Origin: IMCC26077 sp964490435
GTDB taxonomy: Bacteria; Actinomycetota; Actinomycetes; Nanopelagicales; Nanopelagicaceae
Direction of reading: 5' to 3'
DNA length: 22,408 nucleotides
Assembly: GCA_964490435.1 (NCBI GenBank)
Contig: CAZBCF010000024.1
Span: 1 to 22,408, forward strand
In this document: positions 8,492-15,615 of the stretch, one piece after another
How positions within the stretch are numbered: position 1 is the stretch's first letter
Layout: every line of letters starts with the position of its first letter
Notes under the pieces: generated by a model
What the model was told of the DNA's origin: nothing
Seen by the model: only the letters and a program-made list of their open reading frames with translations
Databases searched by the model: none
Translations under genes and position numbers: made by a program

Positions 8492-9342
8492 CACTGCCCT
8501 ATCTTAGACGCGACTAAGGCATCAAAGACTTCTCGCTTTCGAAGGTGCAATTCCTCTGCTACCGCGGTCACTGCCTCGCGGCGCTCCATTCCTGCAGCCT
8601 CTCGCTCACCTACTAGTCGAGCAATGGCTTCTGGAGTGCGAGCGCTCATTTCACTCGCTGGTGCGCCTTCGATAACTAACGTCACCTCGCCAAGGATCTC
8701 ACGTTCGCCAACCCACTCATTCAGTTGGGCGAGCGAGCCTCGAAATACCTCTTGATATCGCTTTGTCATCTCTCGACAGAGCGCCACGCGTCGATCTGCG
8801 CCGAGGAGCTCGAGCAAATCTCCGACTAAACCCTTTGTGCGGTGTGGTGCCTCGAAGAGGACGATTGTGCGCGGTTGACTCTGTATCGAATGAATGTATT
8901 CCCGACGTGATGTTGCAGTGCGTGGCGGGAATCCATCGAAAACAAAACGATCCATTGGTAAACCAGATAGCACGAGTGCTGTGGTCACGGCGCTTGGTCC
9001 AGGTAAGACCTCTATCTGCGCACCTAAATCAAGGGCTGCTTGGATGGCGAGATATCCAGGATCGCTGATCCCAGGCATGCCACCATCAGTAATCAAGAGG
9101 ACATCGCGCCCACTTGTGAGAAATTGACGCAGGCCATCGATGCGCTCGCGCTCATTGCCGGCGAAGAATGAGTGCACCGAGCCGGTAATCTCCACGCCGA
9201 GGTCAAGTGCTAGATGGCGAAGTCGGCGCGTGTCTTCCGCATAAATAATCTCAGTTTGGCGCAATGCATCATGAAGTCGGGCTGAGGCATCTGCCGGATT
9301 ACCCAATGGCGCTCCCGCCAGAATCAATCGCCCGATATTCAC
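8491..9342 (-). CDS. rsmI: 16S rRNA (cytidine1402-2'-O)-methyltransferase RsmI
   Basis: RsmI 2'-O-methylates C1402 of 16S rRNA in the decoding centre. The tetrapyrrole-methylase fold is recognisable from GRLILAGAPLGN at the N-terminus, IIYAEDTRR, LLITDGGMPGISDPG, EVLPGPSAVTTAL and VLFEAPHR. The C-terminal RsmI helical domain is present and 283 residues is typical. The start is GTG 9342, preceded by the purine-rich GAGAGGATGAGAGT. An ATG just upstream is in another frame and stops after three codons. It is the first gene of the five-gene operon and is divergent from pmt (33 bp between starts), the same neighbours as Rv1002c-Rv1003 in M. tuberculosis (from memory). Confidence 0.96.
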   Translation of the reverse strand: MNIGRLILAGAPLGNPADASARLHDALRQTEIIYAEDTRRLRHLALDLGVEITGSVHSFFAGNERERIDGLRQFLTSGRDVLLITDGGMPGISDPGYLAIQAALDLGAQIEVLPGPSAVTTALVLSGLPMDRFVFDGFPPRTATSRREYIHSIQSQPRTIVLFEAPHRTKGLVGDLLELLGADRRVALCREMTKRYQEVFRGSLAQLNEWVGEREILGEVTLVIEGAPASEMSARTPEAIARLVGEREAAGMERREAVTAVAEELHLRKREVFDALVASKIGQ

Positions 9343-9362
9343 ACTCTCATCCTCTCAGGTTC

Positions 9363-9368
9363 TACGCT
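9363..9368 (+). promoter_or_regulatory. Putative -10 box of a leaderless pmt transcript
   Basis: TACGCT ends 7 nt before the pmt ATG at 9376, so the transcript would begin at the start codon. No Shine-Dalgarno sequence is present, which agrees. The same hexamer stands 6 nt before the 5-FCL start at 13903. Confidence 0.5.
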
Positions 9369-9375
9369 GTTAGGC

Positions 9376-10743
9376 ATGATTCGGGCCCTAGGAAATCGAA
9401 CGGTAGCCATTTGGTCGGTCGTCACGGCTGCGCTTTTCCTCCGCCTCTTTCGGTTGAGCACACCGAAGACATTGGTCTTTGATGAGATCTACTACGTCGA
9501 TGGTGCACGTGATCTTTTGAAATTTGGCGTCGAGGTGAGCGCCAATAAACCAGAATTTATCGTGCATCCACCTGTAGGTAAGTGGGTGATTGCCTTTGGC
9601 ATAAAAATCTTCGGTGATAACCCATTTGGTTGGCGCGTAGTTGTTGCGCTCTTAGGAACGCTCTCTATTTTACTAATCGCCAAGATTGCATCGCGAATTT
9701 TTGGCGCACTTGGATATGGTCTCATCGCCGCTCTACTTGCTCTTTTTGATGGACTCAATCTTGTTATGTCACGCACTGCGTTACTCGACATCACTCTTAC
9801 CGCATTTTTACTTGTTGCCACTTGGTTCTTGCTTGAAAGACGGTTCCTCTTCGCCGGAATCTTCTTCGGATTGGCACTTGGCACAAAATGGAATGCCATT
9901 TTTTACATCATCACCTTTAGCGTCTATTTCGTGATTAAGGAGATCCGCGAGAATTATCGCGGTGCGAACAAGATCCACGGCGCACCGCGCCAGTTGCTCG
10001 CACTGATCGCCTTGCGAAAGGTACAACTTTTTATCGTGCCACTTCTGGTGTATCTCATGAGTTGGGTGGGTTGGTTTTACTCACCCCGCGGCTGGAGTAG
10101 ATTCTGGGCCGCCGACAACGGTGTTACCTTCCTGGCGCCGTTCAGATCATTTATCCATTATCAATTCGAGATACTGCGCTTTCACCAAGGATTGGACTCT
10201 CGACACAACTACAAGTCCCCGGCTTGGCAATGGTTACTACAAATCCGGCCAACATCTTTCTATTACGAATCGCCAAAGTGCGGTGGAGGCACCTGCGCTC
10301 AGGAGGTCTTGGCTATCGGTACTCCATTACTTTGGTGGGCTGGCGCACTCGCGCTCCTGCTGTTGTTAGGGATAACTGTGCGAAGAGTTCTGGCCGTGCC
10401 CGGTATGACCAGTATGAGCGCTACAGCGGGGCGAAATCACTCGTTAATACTGCTCGGCGTCGCTGCCGGATTAATACCGTGGTTCGCTTTCCCCGAACGA
10501 ACTACGTTCTCGTTCTACTCAATTGTTTTTCAACCCTGGATCGTGCTTGCGATAGTGGCAATTATCAAGGAGATCAATGAGCGATTACCTGAAAAGGTCT
10601 CCCGGAAAACACGAAAATTAACCCTCGCTTGCTTCATCGCTGTTATTGGTGCGAATTTCATCTACCATTCGCCAGTTTTCCTTGCCATCACTATCTCATA
10701 CGAACACTGGCGTAATTTGATGTGGTTTGGTTCCTGGATTTGA
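9376..10743 (+). CDS. pmt: Protein O-mannosyltransferase (PMT family, GT39)
   Basis: This polytopic membrane enzyme transfers mannose from polyprenyl-phosphate-mannose to Ser/Thr of proteins as they are exported; in Actinobacteria it acts with Sec. The catalytic acidic pair is seen in the first outer loop (VFDEIYYVDGA, D36-E37), with HPPVGKW at 64-70, SRTALLDI after the next helices and GLALGTKWN. About ten hydrophobic segments follow. At 455 residues it is shorter than mycobacterial Pmt (about 500, from memory), in keeping with a reduced genome. The start at ATG 9376 follows a TACGCT box by 7 nt. It converges on the GlpR-like gene with 16 bp between stops. Exported Ser/Thr-rich proteins such as that at 2858-4267 would be plausible substrates, but that is inference. 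Confidence 0.93.
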   Translation: MIRALGNRTVAIWSVVTAALFLRLFRLSTPKTLVFDEIYYVDGARDLLKFGVEVSANKPEFIVHPPVGKWVIAFGIKIFGDNPFGWRVVVALLGTLSILLIAKIASRIFGALGYGLIAALLALFDGLNLVMSRTALLDITLTAFLLVATWFLLERRFLFAGIFFGLALGTKWNAIFYIITFSVYFVIKEIRENYRGANKIHGAPRQLLALIALRKVQLFIVPLLVYLMSWVGWFYSPRGWSRFWAADNGVTFLAPFRSFIHYQFEILRFHQGLDSRHNYKSPAWQWLLQIRPTSFYYESPKCGGGTCAQEVLAIGTPLLWWAGALALLLLLGITVRRVLAVPGMTSMSATAGRNHSLILLGVAAGLIPWFAFPERTTFSFYSIVFQPWIVLAIVAIIKEINERLPEKVSRKTRKLTLACFIAVIGANFIYHSPVFLAITISYEHWRNLMWFGSWI

Positions 10744-10759
10744 AAAAATAAAGGCGAAA

Positions 10760-11470
10760 CTACTCGTTTGCTGCTCGTTTTTCCTGCTCTTGATCGAAGA
10801 CCTGATCTACAGAATCTGGCGTGTTAGCAGTTAGTTCTTCTTCAATTTCCCGCTCTTGATTGAAGGGCTCGGACTCCTGGTTGGTATTCACTAATGGGCG
10901 CGTGGGCGCTTTTGGCGCTGTGACATAAGTGGGTAGCGGGAGATCGGTTGGTTGCCATGAATCATTAGGAATTATCGTGACCGTTCGCGAATGATCGATG
11001 GGTATCCATTTGCTTCTCTCACCTTCTGGTGCACGATAGGTGATTTCTGCAAAGTTGTAAGTCGATCCCTTCCCTTTAGCCGCGGCCTTTCTTCTTCGGC
11101 TCTTCACATCTTCTTGAACTTTCTGTCGACGAACGTGCACCACGAATATTACGAGCAATGAAACTGGCAGCAACAAAGATTTGAAGGGCACGAGGTTGGC
11201 AATCGCAGCGACGAACATCGCTAAGAGGAAGAGTGCAAGTCCGAACATGGTGATCTGGCGTTTACGAAGTGTGCGTGCCTCACGTTCAGCGATTTCAGCA
11301 CGCGTCATATAAGAAGTATGCGAGGAACCCATTGAGACAACGTGCATAGCGCTTCGGTAACGCTCAAGGCTTTTGCTCTCAGAGACTTCGTCGTGTGAAC
11401 GTAGCCATCGCGGCAAAAAGTACGCGACCCAGAGCGCGATGACAGCGAAATAGATAAGTCCGGAGCTCAT
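10760..11470 (-). CDS. GlpR/SepX-like actinobacterial divisome membrane protein (Rv0996 position)
   Basis: A 236-residue membrane protein. Segment 1 is at about 4-20 and runs into the hallmark YFLPRWLRSHDE; segments 2 and 3 form a hairpin at about 74-93 and 97-113. Between them is a charged, probably coiled stretch (RAEIAEREARTLRKRQ). After segment 3 come a basic cluster (KSRRRKAAAKGKG) and a Pro/Glu-rich cytoplasmic tail. N-terminal segment plus PRWLR motif, hairpin and tail match the SepX (Streptomyces) / GlpR (Corynebacterium) / Rv0996 family, which recruits the MoeA-derived Glp and FtsZ at the septum. It is the last gene after galU, the MoeA/Glp-like gene and rimJ, the order I recall in mycobacteria. 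The family call rests on layout and motif memory, not a search. Confidence 0.7.
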   Translation of the reverse strand: MSSGLIYFAVIALWVAYFLPRWLRSHDEVSESKSLERYRSAMHVVSMGSSHTSYMTRAEIAEREARTLRKRQITMFGLALFLLAMFVAAIANLVPFKSLLLPVSLLVIFVVHVRRQKVQEDVKSRRRKAAAKGKGSTYNFAEITYRAPEGERSKWIPIDHSRTVTIIPNDSWQPTDLPLPTYVTAPKAPTRPLVNTNQESEPFNQEREIEEELTANTPDSVDQVFDQEQEKRAANE

Positions 11471-11523
11471 GATGAGGAAAGAATACGAGCCGACACCTTA
11501 CAAATATGGGAGGTGAAGCGCAC

Positions 11524-12057
11524 TCATTCTCGTGTTGCTACAAAGCAAAGATGGTCTCGCCACGCTCCATCGATGTGGAGATACTTGGAACGTTTTCCCT
11601 CTAATTCGTATCCCGACTTCAACGCGACCCGAATGGAAGGTTGGTTCTCAGGACGAACATTTATCTCGATCCGATGGAGGCGCAGGTCAGCGAAGGCGTG
11701 CTCAGTGAGCAAGGCAACTGCCCGAGTGATAATCCCTTGATTGGCAAACTTCTCGACAACCCAGTAGCCGATAAACGCCATCCGTCCGGCACCGTAGGAG
11801 ATTCCTCCGAGGGCGATGAAGCCAACATTCTGACCGCCCTGCATGATGATGTAATTCTCAGAGCGCCCTAATCGGGCATCTTTCTTGAAAGCTCGGACCA
11901 TCGTGCGAAACTTTGGTGGCGCGCCGGCCCCTTCAGGGAAGGTCGCCTCCCATGGCTTGAGCCACTTCGCATTCTCGCGTTGCGCGTCTTGCCACCAGGT
12001 CCGATCGCGATAGCCAATAGGCCTGAGGCGAATGGTCCCGTCAGTTAGTTCTGCCAT
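11524..12057 (-). CDS. rimJ: RimJ/RimL-family GNAT N-acetyltransferase
   Basis: A 177-residue GNAT acetyltransferase, using acetyl-CoA. The N-terminal TIRLRPIGYRD, the central IGYWVVEKFANQGIITRAVALL with the acetyl-CoA loop, and the C-terminal RIEINVRPENQPSIRVALKSGYELEGKR are typical of the RimJ/RimL group that acetylates ribosomal-protein N-termini. The frame opens at GTG 12075, but ATG 12057 (MAELTDG) has AAGGG 6 nt upstream and is preferred. It lies between the MoeA/Glp-like gene (43 bp) and the GlpR-like gene (53 bp), the place of Rv0995. The real substrate is unknown; its fixed position suggests a division protein is as plausible as a ribosomal one. Confidence 0.85.
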   Translation of the reverse strand: MAELTDGTIRLRPIGYRDRTWWQDAQRENAKWLKPWEATFPEGAGAPPKFRTMVRAFKKDARLGRSENYIIMQGGQNVGFIALGGISYGAGRMAFIGYWVVEKFANQGIITRAVALLTEHAFADLRLHRIEINVRPENQPSIRVALKSGYELEGKRSKYLHIDGAWRDHLCFVATRE

Positions 12058-12100
12058 GTGTGCCCTTGTCACCACTCACTCTAGAAATCTCAGGAGCTCT

Positions 12101-12991
12101 CTATTCGGCTCGCCTATCAATCACAATCACCGGAACCTCGCTGCCACTTTTTTTGATCGCGCTCTGCTCATCAATGATTATCAAGCCATTCGCTTCGAAA
12201 CGATCGACATCGCTCACTGGGCGGGCACGCAAACTCTCGTTGTCGTGCGTGATAATTGCTTCACGATAGGTACGAACTCCTTCAGTGCCCGAGACATCGC
12301 TATCGACAGTCGCGGTGAGCATACGATGTGAAAGGTGCTTGCGACCGAGCATCTGACGAATCATTGGGCGGACGAAGAGCTCGCACGATATATAAGCACC
12401 CGTTGAACCTGAAGGTAGCGTGATCACAGGGGTCTTGTCTGGGCCAATCAACCCATAGCTTTGGTGGCCATTTGGCTCCATCGCGACCTCACGTTCGTTG
12501 ATCTCGCCAAGGGAGTTCAATGCGCTACGCATCATCTCTACCGAATGTGGACCGCTACTGATGACAACCAAGTCAGCCCGGACCAGTTGATCCTCAATGA
12601 GATCACGCAATTCCTCGGTGGTATCAGGAATCGTATGCACCCGGTAGCCGATCGCCTCAGCCTCACGCACTGCCGTCGTGAGCAGCCAGGAATTACTCTC
12701 GTAAAAATGGCGATCATCGATTGCATGCCCAGGCTCGGTGAGATCCGCTCCGGCGGAGATCACTACAACTCGCGGATGTGGTCGGGTCGGTAAATGGTCT
12801 AGGCCGATGGAGGCCGCTAACCCAATATGCGTGGCTCTAATTCTGCCGCCGCCTCGGATCACTAACCGCTCGCCAGCATAAATATCGCGCGCGAGGGTGG
12901 CACCGTGGGCGTCGAGTAGCGGCATATCAAGTGGCGCAAGTGGATTGGCGATGGTGAGTACTTCGCGCAAGTAATCGTCGACGTTAATCAT
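12101..12991 (-). CDS. Shortened MoeA/gephyrin-like protein (Glp-type), domain II and catalytic motifs missing
   Basis: It belongs to the MoeA/gephyrin family, which normally inserts molybdate into molybdopterin; in Corynebacterium a MoeA relative (Glp) instead binds FtsZ and the receptor GlpR. Here only 296 residues remain, against about 400-425. The N-terminus (INVDDYLREVLTI, PLLDAHGATLARDIYA) and core (PRVVVISAG, FYESNSWLL, IPDTTEELRDLI) align, but domain II with the PxFDNSAMDGYA segment is replaced by a short junction at residues 39-52. The usual TGD/E, SGGVSVGDYD, PGKP and LPGNPVS motifs read AGADL, SSGPHSVEMM, EPNGHQ and LPSGSTG. Molybdotransferase activity is therefore unlikely. The start at ATG 12991 overlaps galU by 8 bp; the longer frame from 13027 adds 12 residues inside galU. 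A role in division is inferred from the GlpR-like neighbour. Confidence 0.82.
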   Translation of the reverse strand: MINVDDYLREVLTIANPLAPLDMPLLDAHGATLARDIYAGERLVIRGGGRIRATHIGLAASIGLDHLPTRPHPRVVVISAGADLTEPGHAIDDRHFYESNSWLLTTAVREAEAIGYRVHTIPDTTEELRDLIEDQLVRADLVVISSGPHSVEMMRSALNSLGEINEREVAMEPNGHQSYGLIGPDKTPVITLPSGSTGAYISCELFVRPMIRQMLGRKHLSHRMLTATVDSDVSGTEGVRTYREAIITHDNESLRARPVSDVDRFEANGLIIIDEQSAIKKSGSEVPVIVIDRRAE

Positions 12992-13877
12992 GTAATCCAC
13001 GCGCAAAACTCTTAAGCCATTCGGCAAACTCCGGACCTACATCAGTTCGTCGAGTTGCGAACTCAACAACAGTTTTTAGATAACTCAATCTATCCCCGGT
13101 GTCGAATCTGCGGACATTCGCGGTAACTGCATGCACTGGTCCACCAATTCGCTCATCACGCGCAAGCGTTGCTATTGCATCAGTCAACTGTACTTCGCCA
13201 CCCTTGCCCGCAGATGTGTGTCGCAATATCGAGAAGATCTCTGGCGACAAAAGATAGCGCCCGATTATTGCTTGGTTGCTCGGCGCATCAGCCTTCGCGG
13301 GCTTTTCGACTAAATCGACAACCCGTAATGGGTTGTCATTCGACAACTTCGCAATTCCATATTTAGATACATCGCTATCAGGAACCTGCATTAAAGCAAG
13401 TACTGATCCACCATATTTGCGATATACCTCAATCATCTGCTGCCACAGAACATCGCTGGGCTCGATCAAGTCGTCACCGAGCAAGACGGCGAATGGCGAA
13501 TCTCCAACATGCTCGGCTGCAGTCAAGACTGCATCGCCAAGTCCGCGCGCGCTCTCTTGTCGCACAGTGTGCAAGTGCGGGAGCGTATTCAACTTTCTCA
13601 ACGCCGTTAAACGTTCGTGATCTCCACGCGAGTGCAAGGTCTGTTCTAACTCTGGAGCTTGCTGGAAATGATCTACTAGGGCGCCCTTGTTATGTCCGGT
13701 GATGAGCAACACATCAGAGAAACCAGCGGCATAGGCCTCTTCGACCACATACTGAATAGCAGGTTTATCGACGACCGGGAGCATCTCTTTCGGTATGGCC
13801 TTCGTGGCCGGCAAGAATCGAGTACCAAGCCCGGCAGCAGGAATGACCGCATGCCTGATTACTGGTTGCTCTCCCAT
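12984..13877 (-). CDS. galU: UTP--glucose-1-phosphate uridylyltransferase
   Basis: GalU makes UDP-glucose from UTP and glucose-1-phosphate for glycan and envelope synthesis. The 297-residue protein has VIPAAGLGTRFLPATKA near the N-terminus, EMLPVVDKPAIQYVVEEA, FAVLLGDDLI, VEKPAKADAP, and an IIGRYLLSPEIF segment, all typical of bacterial GalU. The ATG at 13877 is preceded by AAGGTG, which could serve as Shine-Dalgarno, and by an overlapping TAAGGT that could be a -10 box. It is divergent from 5-FCL with only 25 bp between starts and heads the minus-strand run galU, MoeA/Glp-like, rimJ, GlpR-like, overlapping its neighbour by 8 bp. Confidence 0.96.
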   Translation of the reverse strand: MGEQPVIRHAVIPAAGLGTRFLPATKAIPKEMLPVVDKPAIQYVVEEAYAAGFSDVLLITGHNKGALVDHFQQAPELEQTLHSRGDHERLTALRKLNTLPHLHTVRQESARGLGDAVLTAAEHVGDSPFAVLLGDDLIEPSDVLWQQMIEVYRKYGGSVLALMQVPDSDVSKYGIAKLSNDNPLRVVDLVEKPAKADAPSNQAIIGRYLLSPEIFSILRHTSAGKGGEVQLTDAIATLARDERIGGPVHAVTANVRRFDTGDRLSYLKTVVEFATRRTDVGPEFAEWLKSFARGLHD

Positions 13878-13902
13878 AGTGGTTACACCTTACGCTCTTG
13901 CC
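13878..13902. promoter_or_regulatory. Compressed divergent promoter region galU / 5-FCL
   Basis: Only 25 bp separate the start codons. On the plus strand TACGCT (13891-13896) lies 6 nt before the 5-FCL ATG, a leaderless layout. On the minus strand TAAGGT (13892-13887) lies 9 nt before the galU ATG. The two boxes overlap by two bases and any -35 element must lie inside the opposite coding region, so the promoters probably compete. Visible from sequence; activity is inferred. Confidence 0.5.
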
Positions 13903-14412
13903 ATGGAGACCAAGGAGGAGGCGCGTGGGCGCTTTCGAGAACTCAGACGAAAATCACAACCACGTGATCGGAAAGCGGCAAGTAGGGTGCTTGGTGCCGC
14001 TCCCGAAATTCTCAATGCGCGCATAATCGCCTCATTTCAATCCTATGGCGATGAACCTGACACCTTCGATCTGCATTCGGCTCTGCGTAGTGCTGGGAAG
14101 CAGGTACTACTGCCTCGTATGAACCCCGATAAATCATTGACGTGGTTACTTGACGGCACCGAAGTAGATGATGCGCTCCTGCAGAAGATAGATGTGGTGA
14201 TTGTCCCTGCATTAGCGATAGATATGCGCGGTGTCAGGTTAGGACAAGGAGGAGGCTCATTTGACCGCGCGTTACCTAATCTGCCCGGCTGGAAAGTTGC
14301 GCTCATCGATAACATCAGTTTGAGCACTGCTGATCTCCCTGAGGATGCGCATGATGTTCGCGTCGACGCAGTAGCTACTGAGTTAGGAATTACTCGCTTC
14401 GACGTGAAGTAA
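13903..14412 (+). CDS. 5-formyltetrahydrofolate cyclo-ligase
   Basis: It converts 5-formyl-THF to 5,10-methenyl-THF with ATP, returning stored folate to one-carbon metabolism. The 169-residue protein has the basic N-terminal segment RGRFRELRRKSQPRDRK, then FQSYGDEPDT, VLLPRMNPDKSLTW, VPALAIDMRGVRLGQGGGSFDRAL (the ATP-binding GxGGGxxDR signature at its end) and HDVRVDAVATE. It is slightly short for the family (180-200). The open frame extends to 13795 inside galU, but ATG 13903 sits 6 nt after a TACGCT box and gives the normal N-terminus. Placement next to galU matches Rv0992c-Rv0993 (from memory). PurU at 21462-22301 also acts on formyl-folates. Confidence 0.93.
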   Translation: METKEEARGRFRELRRKSQPRDRKAASRVLGAAPEILNARIIASFQSYGDEPDTFDLHSALRSAGKQVLLPRMNPDKSLTWLLDGTEVDDALLQKIDVVIVPALAIDMRGVRLGQGGGSFDRALPNLPGWKVALIDNISLSTADLPEDAHDVRVDAVATELGITRFDVK

Positions 14413-14440
14413 TAGACAGTCGCAATCGCTGGCTACGTTG

Positions 14441-15583
14441 TTATTTTGGCAAGTTGCGAGCCATCACGATTCGTTGAACCTGGTTGGTGCCTTCGTAAAT
14501 CTGGGTTAGTTTGGCATCACGCATCATCCGTTCGACCGGATAATCAGAGACATATCCATAGCCACCAAGTACTTGAACTGCATTGGTAGTGACTTCCATG
14601 GCAACATCGGTGGCATAGCACTTACTGGCAGCAGAGAAGAAAGTGAGATCGCTCTCTGAATTCTCACTTTTGACCGCAGCGGCATAAGTCAATTGTCGGG
14701 CTGCTTCGATCTTCATAGCCATATCAGCGAGCATGAATTGAATCGCCTGAAAATCGAAGATTGCTTTACCGAATTGCTTGCGTTGATGTGCGTATGTATT
14801 TGCAACTTCGAATGCACCTTGGGCTAAACCGAGTGCCTGGGCTGCAATAGTGATTCGAGTGTGATCGAGAGTCTTCATAGCGAGTGCAAATCCAGTTCCT
14901 TCCTCGCCTAACATTCGGTCTGCCGAAAGACGTACGTCATCAAAATAGACCTCTCGGGTAGGTGATCCTCTAAATCCCATCTTTTTCTCGTGCGCTCCGA
15001 ATGAGACGCCTTGATCGCCCTTCTCAACAACGAAAGCCGAGATTCCTTTTGCGCCTTTCGTGGGATCAGTGCTCGCGAGTACGGTGTAGAACTCCGATTC
15101 CCCCGCATTCGAGATCCATTTCTTACTTCCATTAAGGATCCATTCGTCACCACTGCGCACCGCTTTGGTTCGCATTGCCGCCGCATCTGAACCTGCTTCA
15201 GACTCAGAGAGGCAGTAGGAGAAACCCTTTCCTTGTGCAAGTGGAGTGAGCCAGCGTCGGTGCTGCTCATTATTTCCAGCAAGCATGAGTGGGAGAGAAC
15301 CCAATTTATTCACAGCAGGAATGAGTGATGATGCTCCGCACACTCGAGCCACTTCTTCGATGATGATGACAACTCCGAGCGCGTCAGCGCCTTCTCCACC
15401 AAATTGCTCTGGAACGTGCGCCGCTGCTAAACCAGCGTTCTGCAGCGCCTCGGCGGCCTCACGCGGATACCGTGCTTGCTCATCAACTTCGCGCGCAGCG
15501 GGAGCAATCTTCGAATCGGCGAGCGCACGGACTGACTCTCTGAGAGCCTGATACTCGGGCGGTAATGTAAAGAGCGATTCCAT
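14441..15583 (-). CDS. Acyl-CoA dehydrogenase
   Basis: This FAD enzyme introduces a trans-2 double bond into acyl-CoAs, in fatty-acid or branched-chain amino-acid breakdown. At 380 residues it has normal length. Visible are the N-terminal helical domain (ALRESVRALADSKIAP), the FAD/substrate segment CLSESEAGSDAAAMRT, WILNGSKKWISNAGE, and the C-terminal domain with LDHTRITIAAQALGLAQGAF, QFGKAIFDFQAIQFMLADM, QVLGGYGYVSDYPVERMMRDAK and IYEGTNQVQR. Glu-364 in YEGTNQ is the expected catalytic base of short/medium-chain and butyryl-type enzymes. It lies 32 bp behind the CopD-CtaG gene but has no evident link to it. Chain-length preference cannot be read safely. Confidence 0.95.
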   Translation of the reverse strand: MESLFTLPPEYQALRESVRALADSKIAPAAREVDEQARYPREAAEALQNAGLAAAHVPEQFGGEGADALGVVIIIEEVARVCGASSLIPAVNKLGSLPLMLAGNNEQHRRWLTPLAQGKGFSYCLSESEAGSDAAAMRTKAVRSGDEWILNGSKKWISNAGESEFYTVLASTDPTKGAKGISAFVVEKGDQGVSFGAHEKKMGFRGSPTREVYFDDVRLSADRMLGEEGTGFALAMKTLDHTRITIAAQALGLAQGAFEVANTYAHQRKQFGKAIFDFQAIQFMLADMAMKIEAARQLTYAAAVKSENSESDLTFFSAASKCYATDVAMEVTTNAVQVLGGYGYVSDYPVERMMRDAKLTQIYEGTNQVQRIVMARNLPK

Positions 15584-15615
15584 AGGGCAATTAACGCAGA
15601 ATTAGCCAGAGTTCG

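Noticed and set aside
10744..10759. Terminator between pmt and the GlpR-like gene
   Set aside because: The 16-bp gap is A-rich but contains no hairpin.
12058..12075. GTG start for the RimJ-like gene at 12075
   Set aside because: ATG 12057 has an AAGGG ribosome-binding site and gives the normal N-terminus.
13795..13902. Longer 5-FCL start at 13795
   Set aside because: The extra 36 codons are antisense to galU; the family N-terminus and the -10 box point to ATG 13903.
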